A stretch of DNA of 64,000 nt from Trissonchulus latispiculum (Eukaryota > Nematoda > Enoplea > Enoplida > Ironidae), in contig JASAND010000857.1 in NCBI GenBank assembly GCA_030248195.1, positions 1-64,000 on the forward strand, written 5' to 3'. The notes beneath the pieces are model-generated. The model saw only the letters and a list, made by a program, of their open reading frames with translations. It had not been told where the DNA came from and did no database searches. A program made the position numbers and the translations under genes. How positions within the stretch are numbered: position 1 is the first letter of the stretch; each line of letters opens with the position of its first letter. Below, in pieces: positions 41,630 to 54,820 of this stretch.

Positions 41630-44600
41630 ATACAGTTACAAACTCAATCTCGTAAACCAGGGTGAGCATGCGTTTAGGTCATGAGCATTCGCATAGAGGA
41701 AAAAGGGCTATGTTTTTAAATAGTTAAGACAAATTCGATGATGATTTGAAAGAATCACCCGGTTTTTTCCTCACCTGAGGAGGCTCCACATGTAATAAAA
41801 TTTGAGTTTGAGTAAGTAAGTAACAAATCGGTTTGAGTAAGCTTTAGTCCAACTCAAGGGAATATTCAGAGGTAAGTCAGTTGTTGTTTCCCACCCGTTT
41901 TACTACAGTAAAATAAGCGCAACGTAAGATTGAGGTCTTCATTACTTAGGTACGACTTTATCCACACTATGGAGAGTTCTGGTGAAATGACTCTCTCTTT
42001 TTCTACCCAATCACGATTCGAGCACTGGTTAAGTGGCTCGTTTCAGTCACTATCTCAAAGCACTGAATAGATGGCTCTCTTTGCTTATTTTGCTGAGCGC
42101 TGGCGAAACGGCTCAGAAGACAGCAAGTCAACTCCACACAATAACTTTCTACTGTACCTACTAAAGTGAGTTGAAATTATTACGTTTGTCCAAGGGTACA
42201 AAACTTCACGGTTTAACGTCAACAGATTCAAAGGACGAATGCAAATTTTCCGTTCAATATCAATAACCAAAATTACACATTGACGACAGAACAAAACTAC
42301 AATTCCGCATTCACAGATACAAGATAATTCCCACAACCCGTCACCAGAGAAAAGAAACTAAATATTGCATATTTTTAAAGTCGTGTAAAAGATAGGACAA
42401 CACTATATACAACCCTTTGCTGATCAAATTCTCTTCAATAATGCGATGACTACTTGACTAACCCACACTAACCAACTTGGCAATCACCTGACAACTTCTC
42501 CTTTGACGTTACCTTTGACGTTAGTCCAAATCGTGCATCGGGGGAAGAGGTAGGCACAGTTAATAAGGTTGTAGGACACAGCTTGAGTCGAGGGCACAGT
42601 TCACAGATCAGACTAAAGCAGTTCATGGCACTGCGGGCCAATAACTTTACACGGAAGGCACTAAAAAGACTTGTTTTTTGTGTTTATAAACTGTTTATGA
42701 AACTTTCTAGACAATTGCGTAATGTTTCTAGAAATATTTCGTAAATGTCTCGAAAGTCAAAATGTTTCACGACAAAATGTCTCGAAAGTTGTCAACTTGT
42801 CTCGAAAAATTTCTAAACAAATTCTCAACTTTCCGGAAACCTTCTGCACTCTCGGTGGAGTATAACGTGACAGACCCATAAATCGAGATACAAACATTTT
42901 GGCACCTGATATTTTTAAAATGCATACAATTTGTTACCGATAAAAATTAAATTTGGCTCAGAACGCTTGAATATGAAACCCACTTCTGTTTGCAGAGGCA
43001 ACAGTTTTTGGCATCAAAATTGTATCGGTACTTTCGTGTATAATGTGAAAACTTTGGAACCTTCAATTCTATGGTATCGCTTTTGCAATCCTTCATTCAC
43101 AACTAATGGAGGGGCTCCTTCATCCAGGTTAGTATAAAACAAAGGAAAGTCTTGTTCATATTGTCAGGGAGACTCAGAGTGGCCAAGGAATCCGAAATGT
43201 CCAATTTAATTATTCCCAAGGACCAAGCCCATTTATTCAGTAAAGCACACAGACAGCAGAGTACCTGAATCAAATGGGTTAAAACCCCAAATGGGTTTTA
43301 ACAAAACAAACAATTATTAGGCAAAACAACAAACAGAACAAGTCACAAATAACGTTGATTCCTCATAACCTCATTTTTAATGTACTCAAACAAAGATTGC
43401 TTACAAAAGGGATCTGTTCGATAGCTCAAACAAGTTTAAATCAACTATAGACAATCTAAAGTTGGCGGCAGCTCTCCCCAGCCGCAGACTCGAGTTTGTA
43501 GGAATAAAGTAACATGTATCTCTAAGTTTATATAGGTCTAAAAATATTACTCCCCGAAACAGGGTTCAACGATAACCTTGGGCTAGAAATTGCATTGAAT
43601 TTAGAGAATTCACAAACTAGTGTTTTGTTGGCCGTTGAACTGTCTTCTCTATTCACAGAAACAACCCTTTTCACAATTCTAAATAGTGTGCCCCTTTCAC
43701 AAATCTAAATACTGTGCCCAATTTCTAAATGCTCTTCTTCTCTTTTCAGAAGTGCAGATGGATACAATTACAATTCGATGGTTAGACAAAATTAGTTCAG
43801 AACACAATTGGCTGCTCAGCATAAATAGACAAAGTTAGTTAAGTACTAGTTGACAATATATTGCTCCTCAAAGCAGTGCATCTTTTTCAGGCTTTGTATA
43901 GTTGGCTAAACATAGCAGATATGAAAGCAAGGGATAATACGGATTTTTCAATGTTATCGATTGACAACATAGTTATAGTGGAAATCATATGCAATATATT
44001 TGGATAGTTCAAGGACATTAATCTAACATAAATAGGTTTGCACAAATTTACAGAGACTCTGTTCATTGAAACTGCTACTAATTCTTCAGAAAATATGGTG
44101 GCGCGATTAAATCAACGCTTAGCTGTCAGTTTTACAAGCTTCCGTTCAGTTGTCACGACCTCTACAGATTGGTATGCTCGTACATTCTCCATTGCTTTCC
44201 CAAATACTGCATTATTTAGCTGCTTAAATAAATCTTTGTCAAAGTAGCTTTTAGCATTTTTCTCATTTCAGTATTAAACTCAATATACGGTTTCATCCAA
44301 GGACGTTGATGAAACCTAAGGACCTGATTAATATGAGTTAGTTTCAATCCAAGTTGGAGATACAGGCGAAGGTTGCAGTAATGAATTATACAGTTGGTTT
44401 TGGGATAAAAGTTTGGAACTAATTTTTCATTCTTAGATGGAGTTGTTCCAAGGTCTTCACAAAGTGACTGAGCAAAAAAAACAACATTTCTCCAGTAATT
44501 CGTAGTTTCGCGGGGGCTAGGGGATAACCGTTGTGTAAATTATGGAGTTGTCGGGGATAGGTGAGATCGACTTCAAGGAATTAATAAGTTTAAATTATCA

Positions 44601-45434
44601 CCTTGATAAAGCCAGTCAACGGCATCAATTTATTGTCGACTTAACCAACGGAAGCCTTTCACGGGTGATTTCTGGATCACTGTTCATCCATACATCGCGT
44701 CAAGGTACATTATCCTGGAATTTGGTTTTGAGGGATCGAACCCGGATACTTGAGGGTTATTGGCTTGCGAGTCGATGGCGATCCTGGATACCACTTCTAA
44801 TACCTTTTTCAAAAAACAGGTACATATCAGGATCTTGAAACAACTAAAGCCAGACTTTTGTCATTTTGAGGCATGCACCCATGCAAACGACGGCAAAGTT
44901 AAGTAGTGCGCAAGGATCAAGACTATAATGTTGCAGCGCGAAACTTTGAAAAACTTTCGCTAAGAGCAAGACGTCAGTCTTTGAATATATTTTATAAATC
45001 ATAGTAAATTCATAATTTTGACTTGTACTAACATTTGTTGACTCCGCTATTACCTTGCAATGAGACAACTTTTGTCAAAATAGTAAACTCAGCAGCAAAC
45101 TTTGCAATTGCTAATTCTAATTTGTTTATTTTGGAAGTATTTATTTTGATTTATCTTTAATTTGATGCCACAAGCAATTCACCATTCTAATTCTAATTTA
45201 ACTTAGTTCTAATTTAACTGACAAAATTCTCATCACACTCTTATGCTTAGTAAACCAGAAATCTTCGCGAGAAATTTTAGAAACCTTAATAATCTTAGCT
45301 TTTACAGCTTTCACAATTATCAAATATAAGCTGTACGAATCTGTAGATATGTAATTGGAACAGTAACTACACTGTAGCGTAATTTCAATATAATTGTGTC
45401 CTAAGACGAGTTATCCTGCTGAGTAAAGTGACAC
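41630..45434. other. Intergenic sequence, one tRNA-like segment
   Basis: I recognise no protein. A short repeat (ATGGGTTTTAA) and clusters of CTCGAAA near 42750-42820 occur. A tRNA-like stretch is at 44722-44793. Confidence 0.45.
44722..44793 (-). repeat. tRNA-like sequence (SINE fragment?)
   Basis: On the minus strand, a perfect B box (GGGTTCGATCCC) is preceded by GACTCGCAAGCCAATAACCC, which resembles an anticodon arm with a variable region. The A box is poor. Confidence 0.4.
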
Positions 45435-45449
45435 TTGACAAATGGCCCT

Positions 45450-45615
45450 TCAATTCAATTCCCTATTAAATTTGGGGGAATCGTTACATTACGTTACGGA
45501 GCCGTATCAATAATAATGACCGTGTTTAATCTTTCATATTATGTTTTGATTCTAAGAAATCCATTCGCCGCCAAATGGATACTGTTGGCTATTGTAAACA
45601 ATGCACTAGAGGTAA
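45450..45615 (+). CDS. Possible exon encoding membrane segments
   Basis: The frame contains two hydrophobic stretches (AVSIIMTVFNLSYYVLILR and AAKWILLAIVNNALE) and ends near a GTAAAT donor. I do not recognise it, and no splice partner is established. Confidence 0.25.
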
Positions 45616-46433
45616 ATAGCAGGACGACAACCTCTGCTTTAATATTTGCGTTAGTCCTTAACAATCCCAATCGCTACTGGAAGTTAAGTAAATGAGTTCA
45701 GAAATACCTGAAAATACGTTGTATAAAATATTTGTCTCACTACACGTGTTTGAGAAACATGGAAAGAAATCCAACCAAAAGGTTGGATACTTTTTCGGAA
45801 ACACAAAAAAGATTTTGCAGCGGATCCGTTGCAGTGTTAATTGTAGCACTGTATGGCAACATCATCATTCAAATGAAAACATCGTGCTGCCATGGTTTCA
45901 GCTCGACTAGAATATTAGAATCACTTGCAACGAGGTGCCTACAAAAACAATTAAAATGCATACATATATAGAAATATTTTTAATTTTTGAACGTAAAAGC
46001 TTGCGATACAGTTATAATATTTCTTTGTTATTTCCATCTCATTCATTAATATATTTTTAGGTAGTGCTCAGCAAGAAGCACCATCGTGTGACAACTGTTT
46101 TTTGCAATGAAGATATTGAAGAATCATTTTAAATGTTACACTTTTTATATAATTGTAATTGTTGTAATAAAAACTGAAAGAATGAAAAAGAAACCAATAT
46201 ATAATTGACAAACAAGGAGCTGACCCTTACTAGGCAAGTGAGGTAGCACTGCAATAGCAGTACACTTACATTACATTAAAATGAGACTGTGATTCCTCAC
46301 TCGCGTACTGACGGTAGCGATGCAGTTAAAAACACTAGCCAAACTTGCTACATTTAAGTACTTGATCTATAACTATGTGCAACTCATTAGGCAACGTTTA
46401 CAGATTTTTTATTATTAGCAAATAGCGGAATAT

Positions 46434-47273
46434 AATATACCAAAATGTCCAGCCTGTCGGAAGCCGTTCGCGACTTATTCCAATAATGGAGAGGATTTTC
46501 AGCTAAGTGTAAGTAGTCTCCTATTTAATATGAAAGAAAGAAGAAAGTCATGTACCTTGTAGTCCTTATTGACTTATCTAACTAACTATCTAAATAAATA
46601 AGTCGTCCTATTTATAAATAAACAATATTTAGTAATAAATTATAAAGGTGGATAGAGCACATTTTATAACTATTCAATAATATTTATATCATAAATTAGT
46701 TACAAATTGAGTGCAGATTACAATATTAGGCAATTATTTATAATTGTATGTAGAACTAGTTACAGTACGTATCGTTTCTAAAATTTAGCTTTGCCAGGAA
46801 TAAATCTTGGAACAAATTTTCTAATTCATAAATGCATGATGTTAAAGGATAAAATAATTATAGCTATGCTTTTGTAATGGTGACATTATTTTTAGGATTA
46901 TCAAAACGACGTCGAATACATTGCCCTACCTCCGACGCCCGAATGGTTCCCTCCACGGCCCCCTACCCCAGCCATTTTGGATCCGTTTACGACCTCAATG
47001 CATGGGATGACGATGACGAGGAAGAGGAGGTGAAGTTATTAGAAGAGGACAACTCGACATCACCCCCTCCGTCGCCACAATAGCCGCTCCCTCACTCTGA
47101 TACCCCAGCAATGGAAGAGGAAATGGATTCCGCAAATGAGCATGATGTTGAAACCGATGATGGAATCGTAGACATTGCCAGCAACAATGATACTTCCAAT
47201 GTTGGGCATCAACTGGACGTAGGTGCAGAGGATGCTGTATTCGTGGCAGAGGATGCTGCATTAGAACCCATTT
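46434..47273 (+). pseudogene. Two-exon gene with CXXC zinc motif, Pro-rich and acidic tail (frame-damaged)
   Basis: Exon 1 (about 46434-46511) follows an AG acceptor and encodes EYNIPKCPACRKPFATYSNN, ending in phase 0 at GTAAGT. Exon 2 starts at about 46896 after TTTTTAG and encodes DYQNDVEYIALPPTPEWFPP. It continues Pro-rich, then switches frame near 46975 into SVYDLNAWDDDDEEEEVKLL, hits a TAG near 47083, and runs on in the same frame as an acidic tail to TAA at 47271-47273. The phase-matched splice sites argue this is or was a real gene. CPAC may be half of a zinc-binding site whose other half lies upstream. Family unknown. Confidence 0.45.
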
Positions 47274-48601
47274 AAAAATAAGCGGACCCATTTAAAAATT
47301 AGCGGAAACTACCGTAGTCCTCTGTTGAACCACCATCACCAGCAAACGGGGAGGGGTCTGTGCAATTTGATTGGCTGTTGGCTACCGCCCCACCAAACGG
47401 GGACCTCTTTTGCCTATCCCCGTTTTGGCGACTTTCCCCTACAAAACGAGAACCCATGTTAAAAGTAAGCTGAAACTACCGTAATCCTCTACTCAAACCC
47501 CTCCTCCCACCACTAAACGCGGAGGCCAAACGAGAAGAGAAGATGTGTCTGCCACCTGTCAAACGGGAGAACATTCGCTATTGTGGTAGGAGCATCGTTA
47601 CAGAATTCAAAGAAGAGGAGCCATCTAGTGACCTACTCATGTTTTTAAATATGATAGACTCTTGGTATTAATAGCAGAGGACGCGTGCACGATCATTGTT
47701 ATTCAGTGCAGTCGAGTTTGTTGCTTCCCAAAGCTTCACCCAGCATAACCTGAAATTGGAGACCTTAGCTAGAATTCAGGCGCACAAGGCTGCTGTTAGG
47801 CAGGACTCTTTACTAAGCTATTTAACTAATGTCAATGTAGACGGATTTTTGAAAATACAACTTGAATGACCCATTTTTTGCCAGTCCATTTGAGTTGTTT
47901 ACCCTGGAGAAAGATATGATAAGTGCCGCTTTGGTGCCTTTTTGTTATAATATCATTTTAAACTTGTTTGCTTTCTAATTTTTAAGGACTTAAGACGAAG
48001 CCATTTTTGCGTAAACCAAGTTTGCCAAAATTCTTTGGGTAAACCAAGTTTTCCGCGAAAACTACTTGTACGCACAACATGTATATGTATAAATAGTTAA
48101 CACAACGAGACCCGGTTAAGTTTATTATTACTGCAGTAGTAATGTTTACTATTTCAGGGCTAATGTTTTGTGCATGAAGTGTGTCAGTTAAAGTACAGGA
48201 ACATTCTTATGTCAGACGCAAGACCCAATTCTACATTACACGTAAACTGTAGTCAATTTGACTGATGAGGAAATTCTTATCAGAAAAAGAGCAAGCCTCT
48301 AAAATCTGATCCCCTTGATACTCCTAAGCTTCATGGGGCAGTTTCGTGCGCCAATAACGGTAATAGACGCACAAATTTGAGTATAATTTTATTGGAAGTT
48401 GTATATGCTTTCCGTTTGCATGAAATATTTAAATGTCAGGGTAATTTGACCTATTCGATTTATGTTAACACTATATCAGGAAGCATGCCATATTTTTTGC
48501 TGATACAGCAGGAGCTAAGGGAAATATTTTTAAGCTAAGCTAATATATAACTTCGTTAATGAAAATTATAATGTAAAAAATGAACGTTCTATTTTGTTTC
48601 A
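47274..48601. other. Intergenic or intronic sequence
   Basis: Two similar stretches rich in CAAACGGGGA and ACTACCGTA lie at 47280-47440 and 47450-47580, a diverged tandem repeat. Nothing coding is recognised. Confidence 0.45.
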
Positions 48602-48936
48602 GATGATCCAGTCGTTCGTCGTTATCAGCAGGCAATGTTTTGGTTGGCATTTTTCATGTTTCCAACTGAGGATCTTTGGGAGATCATGCTAAACAAAATC
48701 AGGATTCAAAACCGGCTACTAATTTCCTGGTCGGTGTTGAGGAAGCCTCACAAATCAAAGGGGCGTCATCTTGCTGTGCTGCGGCTATTTTTTTGCCACA
48801 GGCTCCTTCCAACCCGCCAGCTAGAAACAGGCGATTATGCGGACTCTGCCGACGTCTTGGACACCTAAATTTGGAAAAATGGCAAGGGCGAATTCACGTG
48901 CCCTTTGAGAAGACGGATGAAAAAGTCATATTTTAA
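48602..48936 (+). CDS. Possible exon, unknown; two competing frames
   Basis: After TTTTGTTTCAG, one frame reads DPVVRRYQQAMFWLAFFMFP. The other, to 48936, reads NFLVGVEEASQIKGASSCCA and later RRLCGLCRRLGHLNLEKW, with a CX2C pair. One may be a frameshifted continuation of the other. Not assigned to a family. Confidence 0.3.
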
Positions 48937-49584
48937 ATTTTGTTTTGAGAAGCCATGCTGTTTGGTTGATTTCTGCGTTGTATTAAAAATTGGGCTTTCT
49001 GGCCCGTGTGGTTTCTTTCTTTTCGGAAACTCCATTATCTAATTGGTTGACTTCAACTTTGAGTTAAACAGAAAGTGGGCCTTTTGAAGGTTTAAGCAAT
49101 AATTTAACTACAAGTGTGTATTTTAAACGCTGAATGCAAAGGACCTATGGCAGAAATACGCAGAACATCACATTCTTTCATTATTCTACTGAAATATAAT
49201 TTCAAATAAGGGCGCGAAAAATGGAAAATGGTTTCAGCCTTTATTATTCATTCAATGTCTAGTGACAGAACTGTTGACAAAGCTGTTGGTTTTTTGCAGG
49301 AATAGTTTTTGTTTTTATCCTGTTAAGTCGAAAAGGATTTGCATATGCATTAATGGGATGGCATAATATTACGTACTGAAAGGCTCAACGTTTGGAGTTT
49401 TTCTCAGTGCAAATAAATATATACATATGCACAGACACCTATGTATGCCTAGTTTCTATGTACAACCGCATTCATTCATAGTTCTTCACATTCAAAGTTG
49501 ATACATACATTGCTGCGCCCCCACGTTTTTGTGTATGTATGGTTAAAACTAATGGCCAACTCACATTAATACGCAAAATGAGTG
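48937..49584. other. Intergenic sequence, nothing recognised
   Basis: No ORF or structured repeat of note was found. Confidence 0.45.
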
Positions 49585-50330
49585 TGAGACAATATGATGT
49601 GGTGCCACTACACAAACCGAGGGGTACCGCCACACAAACTTTAGTGCCGTTACACAAACCTACTTTCCCGTTACACAAATCTTCATTTTCTTACCTTCGA
49701 AACAGTTACCAAAATTTTTGCACATTTCTTTTAATCATAAAATTGCCAGCAAACACAGAGACTCATAATTTCATAAAGTAGATCATAAGATTGCTGGGAG
49801 ATATTTAAAAATAACAGATATCATTTTCTTCTTCCTCCCATGCTATTTAAAATGTATGTAATGAAATAGATTACTTCATTATTTGCAATTAGTTGTCTTT
49901 GAGCACAGATTTTAGATTTACTACAATTGTTATTACTTATCATATACGTATGATATAACACCCATATCCCCCTATTTGAAATTTGAACAAAAACAGGTTT
50001 TCCGTACACATGTGAACACAAACTATAAATTATAGAAAATACACAGAAAGTTATGCCTTAATAAGATGAACTTTTCTATTATTTTATTATTAAATTATTT
50101 CTTCTATGAAATTAAAATCACTTGAAATTCTTTTAAGAATGTTATGTTGTTGTTACATTGTTAAGTATACTTCTGATAGATATTTCAGCAGAAAATTTAA
50201 GTTTTGAGATATGATAATAACAAGGACAATGGTGTTAATGGTTTGTGTAAATGCACTTTTGGTTTGTGTAACGACACTTTTGGTTGGTATTCCGGCATTT
50301 GCGGTTTGTGTAACGGTACTAGAGAAAAAA
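49585..50330. repeat. GGTTTGTGTAACGG repeat clusters in inverted orientation
   Basis: At 49595-49680 the complement CCGTTACACAAACC recurs four times, imperfectly. At 50236-50325 the forward form recurs three times. Two more forward units are at 52026-52055. Spacing is about 20-27 bp. Confidence 0.75.
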
Positions 50331-50569
50331 CACAACAAATTGTTCCTACCTGCTTAAAGTTATCCTATTTAAAGTCATAGATAGGATAGACGGCGAAGGC
50401 GGTACAGCCCGAAAAGAACCATCACCTGATTTGTCCGGTATATACAAACAAGGCGAACAACATGTAAAAAAACCCAGCGATATTACAAGATACGCATAAT
50501 GACTCCAAAAAGAAGTTCCAAGAAAACTATAAATATAAAAAAATCATAAAGTTATCAAAATAAAATATG

Positions 50570-50571
<2 letters not shown>

Positions 50572-50656
<85 letters not shown>
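50572..50656. repeat. (TA)n microsatellite
   Basis: About 80 bp of alternating TA, interrupted once by TAG. Confidence 0.95.
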
Positions 50657-50658
<2 letters not shown>

Positions 50659-51051
50659 TAAACTTACTAAACCTAGCTACGCGCATAGCTAGTATTACGT
50701 ACAAAGCTAAGTGTCAACAAACATGTCATTCATACTGTTAGGTGCTCTCATATGCTGACCACTCATACGCTAGACTAATACTAGTATTCGGTGGGCGTCG
50801 TCAGTAGCATGCCGACTTACTAGTTGCAGCTTTAGGTTGTTTTCAACTCCCAGCGAAATAAGATTTCTGCCCTGTGGTCCCATTCACACGTGCTGGTTAG
50901 GCAAAGGTGCTGCACACATCATTACATATGGATGATGCCGATTTGTCGAATTTTATATGAAACTTCTGTTTTTAATAGTTTTTCGAATTTGCAATTTAAG
51001 ACTTTGCTGATTATATCCCTTAGAAATAGCTAAGTCTAGTAATTTCCTAGA

Positions 51052-52079
51052 CTAAATAATAAAGCTATCATACGTATTACAAATACTGCCAAATCTATCA
51101 ATTTCACCTCCTACTACGTTATACAGACATCCTTTACTGATATTGCTGTGTGCATGCGGCAAAACTATTGTGTTAAAAGGGAAACTATCCCTTTTATCAA
51201 AAACATCAGTACAGAAGTGTTTATTCCTTATAGATATATTGATGCCGAGTACATCTGCGGATAAAGGGTCAGAGTTAACTTTTTTAAGGGTCAGCGAATT
51301 AGGGTACATATCTTTCTGATGGTTTTCAAACTAATTGTCATCATTAACAGCAGTAATATCATCAATATATCTATACATATGTCGTAGCTTTTCAACCAAG
51401 CTATACTCTGCATTACGAAGTTTGGCCATTACGTATTCATATTCGTAACAAAAAAGAACAAGGTTGACAATAAACGGGGCTGCATTAGTACCCATAGGTA
51501 TTCCAATTTTTTGTTTGATTAGAATATTACCGACAGCGAAATATGAATTGTCAATTAACCAAATTAACATCTCATTAAGTTTGTTTTGATCAACAACCAT
51601 TCCTTTTTTAGTCTTATTACCCCAATTTGCTGAATTTTTATGTATAATCAGTTTTCTATTGCTCTTCCCGAACCCCAAGGCAATAACTTTCTTCATGCAT
51701 TGCATAATATCAGTGTGATGTAGATTAGTATGCAGTTGACCGAAGTCATAAGTGCTAACAGACTTACACAATTTTCTTTTATTAAGCTTAGTTAAGACGT
51801 TTAGAAAGCTAGTATTGTTGTTAATTATCCAAAACGGTTTGCAGAATTTGCGATTTCTTGAAATTGCGTCACAGTAGTTTTTAATAGAGTTTTGGATAAC
51901 TTTTGGCCAAGTTTTAGTGGTTTAGAGCAAGCATGTTTAGCTGCAATAATGCTTCTAAATCCAATAGGAGTTTTATGAAATTTAGGCATAATTTGCATGA
52001 AAGGTAGCCCGGATCCTTGATCTGATAGTGGTTTGTGTAACGGAACGGTTTGTGAATGGGAAAACACCGACAATTTGTA
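51052..52079 (-). mobile_element. Penelope-like element reverse transcriptase fragment
   Basis: On the minus strand, frames in order give FMQIMPKFHKTPIGFRSIIA (an LPKxHKxPxxxRxI motif), then STYDFGQLHTNLHH and GIPMGTNAAPFIVNLVLFCY, then RHMYRYIDDITAVND with the catalytic DD, then SLTLKKVNSDPLSADVLGIN and VFDKRDSFPFNTIV. This motif set is typical of Penelope-like and related RTs with the GIPMGTNxAP signature. One stop near 51828 and frame changes make it inactive. Its upstream side is cut by the hAT-like element at 52088. No GIY-YIG endonuclease was seen. Confidence 0.7.
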
Positions 52080-52087
52080 GCTAAGAG

Positions 52088-53982
52088 TAGGGTTGTGCTC
52101 AATACAAAAAAAGTGGGGCCGGGGCCGGCCCCCGGCCCCCCAAAATGGGGGGCCGGGCCGCTCCTTTTGGGGGGGGGGGGTCGGCCCCACCACCGGCCCC
52201 CGGGGCCGTGCTCAACACCGGCCCTCGGCTCCGAGTTCACCACCGGCCCCCGCGGCCCCAATGCTAGAAAAATTTCCCCTATAAATATAATGATTTGAAA
52301 ATAGTAATGTTTTGCATAACTTTATACTACGTCGCCAGTTTGCGTTATTTTCTTAGCTCTGGAAAAATAAATGACTCCAATACCTTATTTTCAAACTACA
52401 TATCCAAGTTAACCCATCCTACCAGTGCAGTGGCACATAAAACAGATTAGAATAAAAAGAAATTGTTGAAGTCAGAATTAGACAAAATGGAATGCACTCC
52501 TTGCTGGAGCCGTTTTGTCACTTATGCTAAAACCTCACCTAAGCTAACTTTTCACAGAAAAGGATCGTTATTTTGCCAATCTCTTGCCAATGCCAATCTC
52601 CAATGCCATTATTTTCAATTGCAATGGATAGACGTGTTGTAAAAACGATTGTTTTAATATAAAATAATGTGGTAATTAAGCTAACTATTGCTGCAAACTA
52701 ACACATAAAATTGACAAAGGAAATTTCAAATTTTATGCGAAACCTATCATTTTGCATATTCGAAAGCTCTTGGATTCAGTGTTAGAGGAACTAACTAAGC
52801 CGATCAATTGGAATAGCTATAATAGCTCCATATATTACGGAAAATTACTTTTTCCGCTAAACCTTCGGCCAGCTTAACTAATTGAATTAAATTGTACAAC
52901 ACTAAATTCGACTCGTCGAGAGCTTTCAAATGATATGTAACATAATGGATTTTGCTTAAAATATGACAACTTTTTATGTTAATTTCAAGTCTTAATTAAC
53001 AGCTAAAATTAGCATAATTACCACATTATCTTGTATCAAAATATTCGTCTTTGCATGTCCAATCCATTGCAACTAAAAATTGTGAGATTGGGTAAATACC
53101 GAGCTTTTTCTTTGAAAGGATCGCGTAAAAAAACTACAAAAATTCCTATAGCTTCCACAAAACTGTCTAAGCGTGAACGATAAAGTAGAGTTAGTGAATG
53201 TAGAAATTGATCCTAACATGGAGCATACATTGTATGTATCTTGATAGATAAGAACTGATTTCCGATTACTAATCTGTTTCGACAATAATTTTTCCAAAGT
53301 ATTTCCATCCAAGAAGTTAAAGCTAAAATTAACAAGTAGGCCCCAAAAGGGGCAGTATTCCTTTATAGACCTTTTCTTTATTCAAATGCAAACTTGTATT
53401 TGTAGGAAGCTCCAGGTTTTGTTTACAATTTCACTTGCCTTCCCTCATCAGGGAGATCATACCTATGCTTGCCATGCCTGGCTGAACTTGTGATGTCCAG
53501 CACAAGCTAGTACCTACCTAATGCACCAATGTGCTACACTGGTGCTCAAAAACCTGCAACCGTTTAGATTGCTGACAGTCGAAGACTGCGCGACGGCTCT
53601 CAGTTCTGTTCCTTAAATAGGTTCTAAATCTAATTTGCATAATCCAAATGCAAAAAAACCTGACCTAAGCTAGCCCTGTCTTGAAGATAGGACTTCTAAA
53701 TGGAGAAATGACTCACTATGCACTAAGCATATAAGTTTCCATTTTATACATTCCTGTTCCAGCAGGAATAAAAAATAGCTAACGACACCTTTATTTAATA
53801 CGTTAGCATTGGCAAAATTCGTACTTTTCACATGAAATCGAAATGGGGGCCTGTTTGGGGGCCGTGACTGACACCGGCCCCCGGGGCCGTGTTGAGGCCG
53901 GCCCCCCGATTTGGGGGCCTGGGCCGTTTGGGGGGCCGGCCCCCCGGGGGCCGGGCCCACCACCGACCCCCGCACAACCCTA
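52088..53982. mobile_element. hAT-like non-autonomous element with GC-rich ends
   Basis: The left end TAGGGTTGTGC and right end GCACAACCCTA are perfect 11-bp inverted repeats. The flanks GCTAAGAG (52080-52087) and GTTAAGAG (53983-53990) form an 8-bp target duplication with one mismatch, the hAT hallmark. The subterminal 150 bp at each end are packed with GGCCGGCCCC-like blocks, which stand out from the AT-rich surroundings. The interior is AT-rich, contains a palindrome, and has no transposase. Confidence 0.8.
52585..53092. repeat. Palindromic element nested in the hAT-like transposon
   Basis: The arms match in inverted orientation: GTTGCAATGG-type ends, AATGTGGTAATTA near 52667 against TAATTACCACATT near 53017, and GAAAGCTCTTGG near 52762 against GAGAGCTTTC near 52919. 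The centre is near 52845. The arms are about 80% alike by eye. Confidence 0.7.
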
Positions 53983-53990
53983 GTTAAGAG

Positions 53991-54820
53991 TGCCGATTGT
54001 GAGACACTTTGTCACACTATTGTTCTCTTTCATGACTTGACCTTAGTCCTTAAACACTATGAAAGAGTTAGTACAGGCGTGTTTAAAGAGAGGGGCAAGT
54101 TAATTTAAAATAATAAAAATTATCATTGCTTTGCGTTTAAATATGTTAATATTTTGATTTGCTAAAAAAGTTTATACGCATGCTAACTCTGAAATTATAA
54201 CACTTAACTTTTTTAAATTTTAAGTTAGTGTAGCATTGTAATTTTCTGTTTAAGTACAAATTTCCATTCTTCAGAGTTGTGTAGTTATCACTGGTAAACT
54301 ACATTTTTAAATTAAAACTATTTCAACTTAATACAGCACTTTCCTTAACACTGACAGTTCCTTTAATTTCCGCTGAAGTTTTAAAAAATACGTAACATAA
54401 TTTTTTAGCAAAATGAACGCCTGACATAATAGTTTAGTTGTGCCCCCTTATTCCATTACTGTGACAAATGTGCGTAAACTGAAACCATTCCTTCCATTTA
54501 CAAAAGGAGCAATTAAAGTGTGGCGAAGTGTCTCACTACAAAGAGTGCCTGACTGAATTCAGTGACTCGAGAAGACTGGGCACTTCATTGCTAACTCACT
54601 TTTGCTTGCAAGTAATAAATTGTCTTTGAAATATTCCCGGAACTAATCGCATCAATTTATCAAATTGGGTGTCCAGTTAGGCAGCCCCTTTGCTTGCACT
54701 TAACGTTTGTAGAAGCCTTTGCATGTACATATGTACAGCTTGCACTCTAGCACCGGCATTATAGAAAACACATAAAAGATTAACATAACACATAACATAA
54801 CAAAGAAACACACAACAGAT
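53991..54820. other. AT-rich sequence, nothing recognised
   Basis: No supported gene. Confidence 0.5.

Noticed and set aside
51914..52298. GC-rich ORFs on both strands at 52.0-52.3 kb
   Set aside because: They translate the GGCCGGCCCC-rich end of the hAT-like element.
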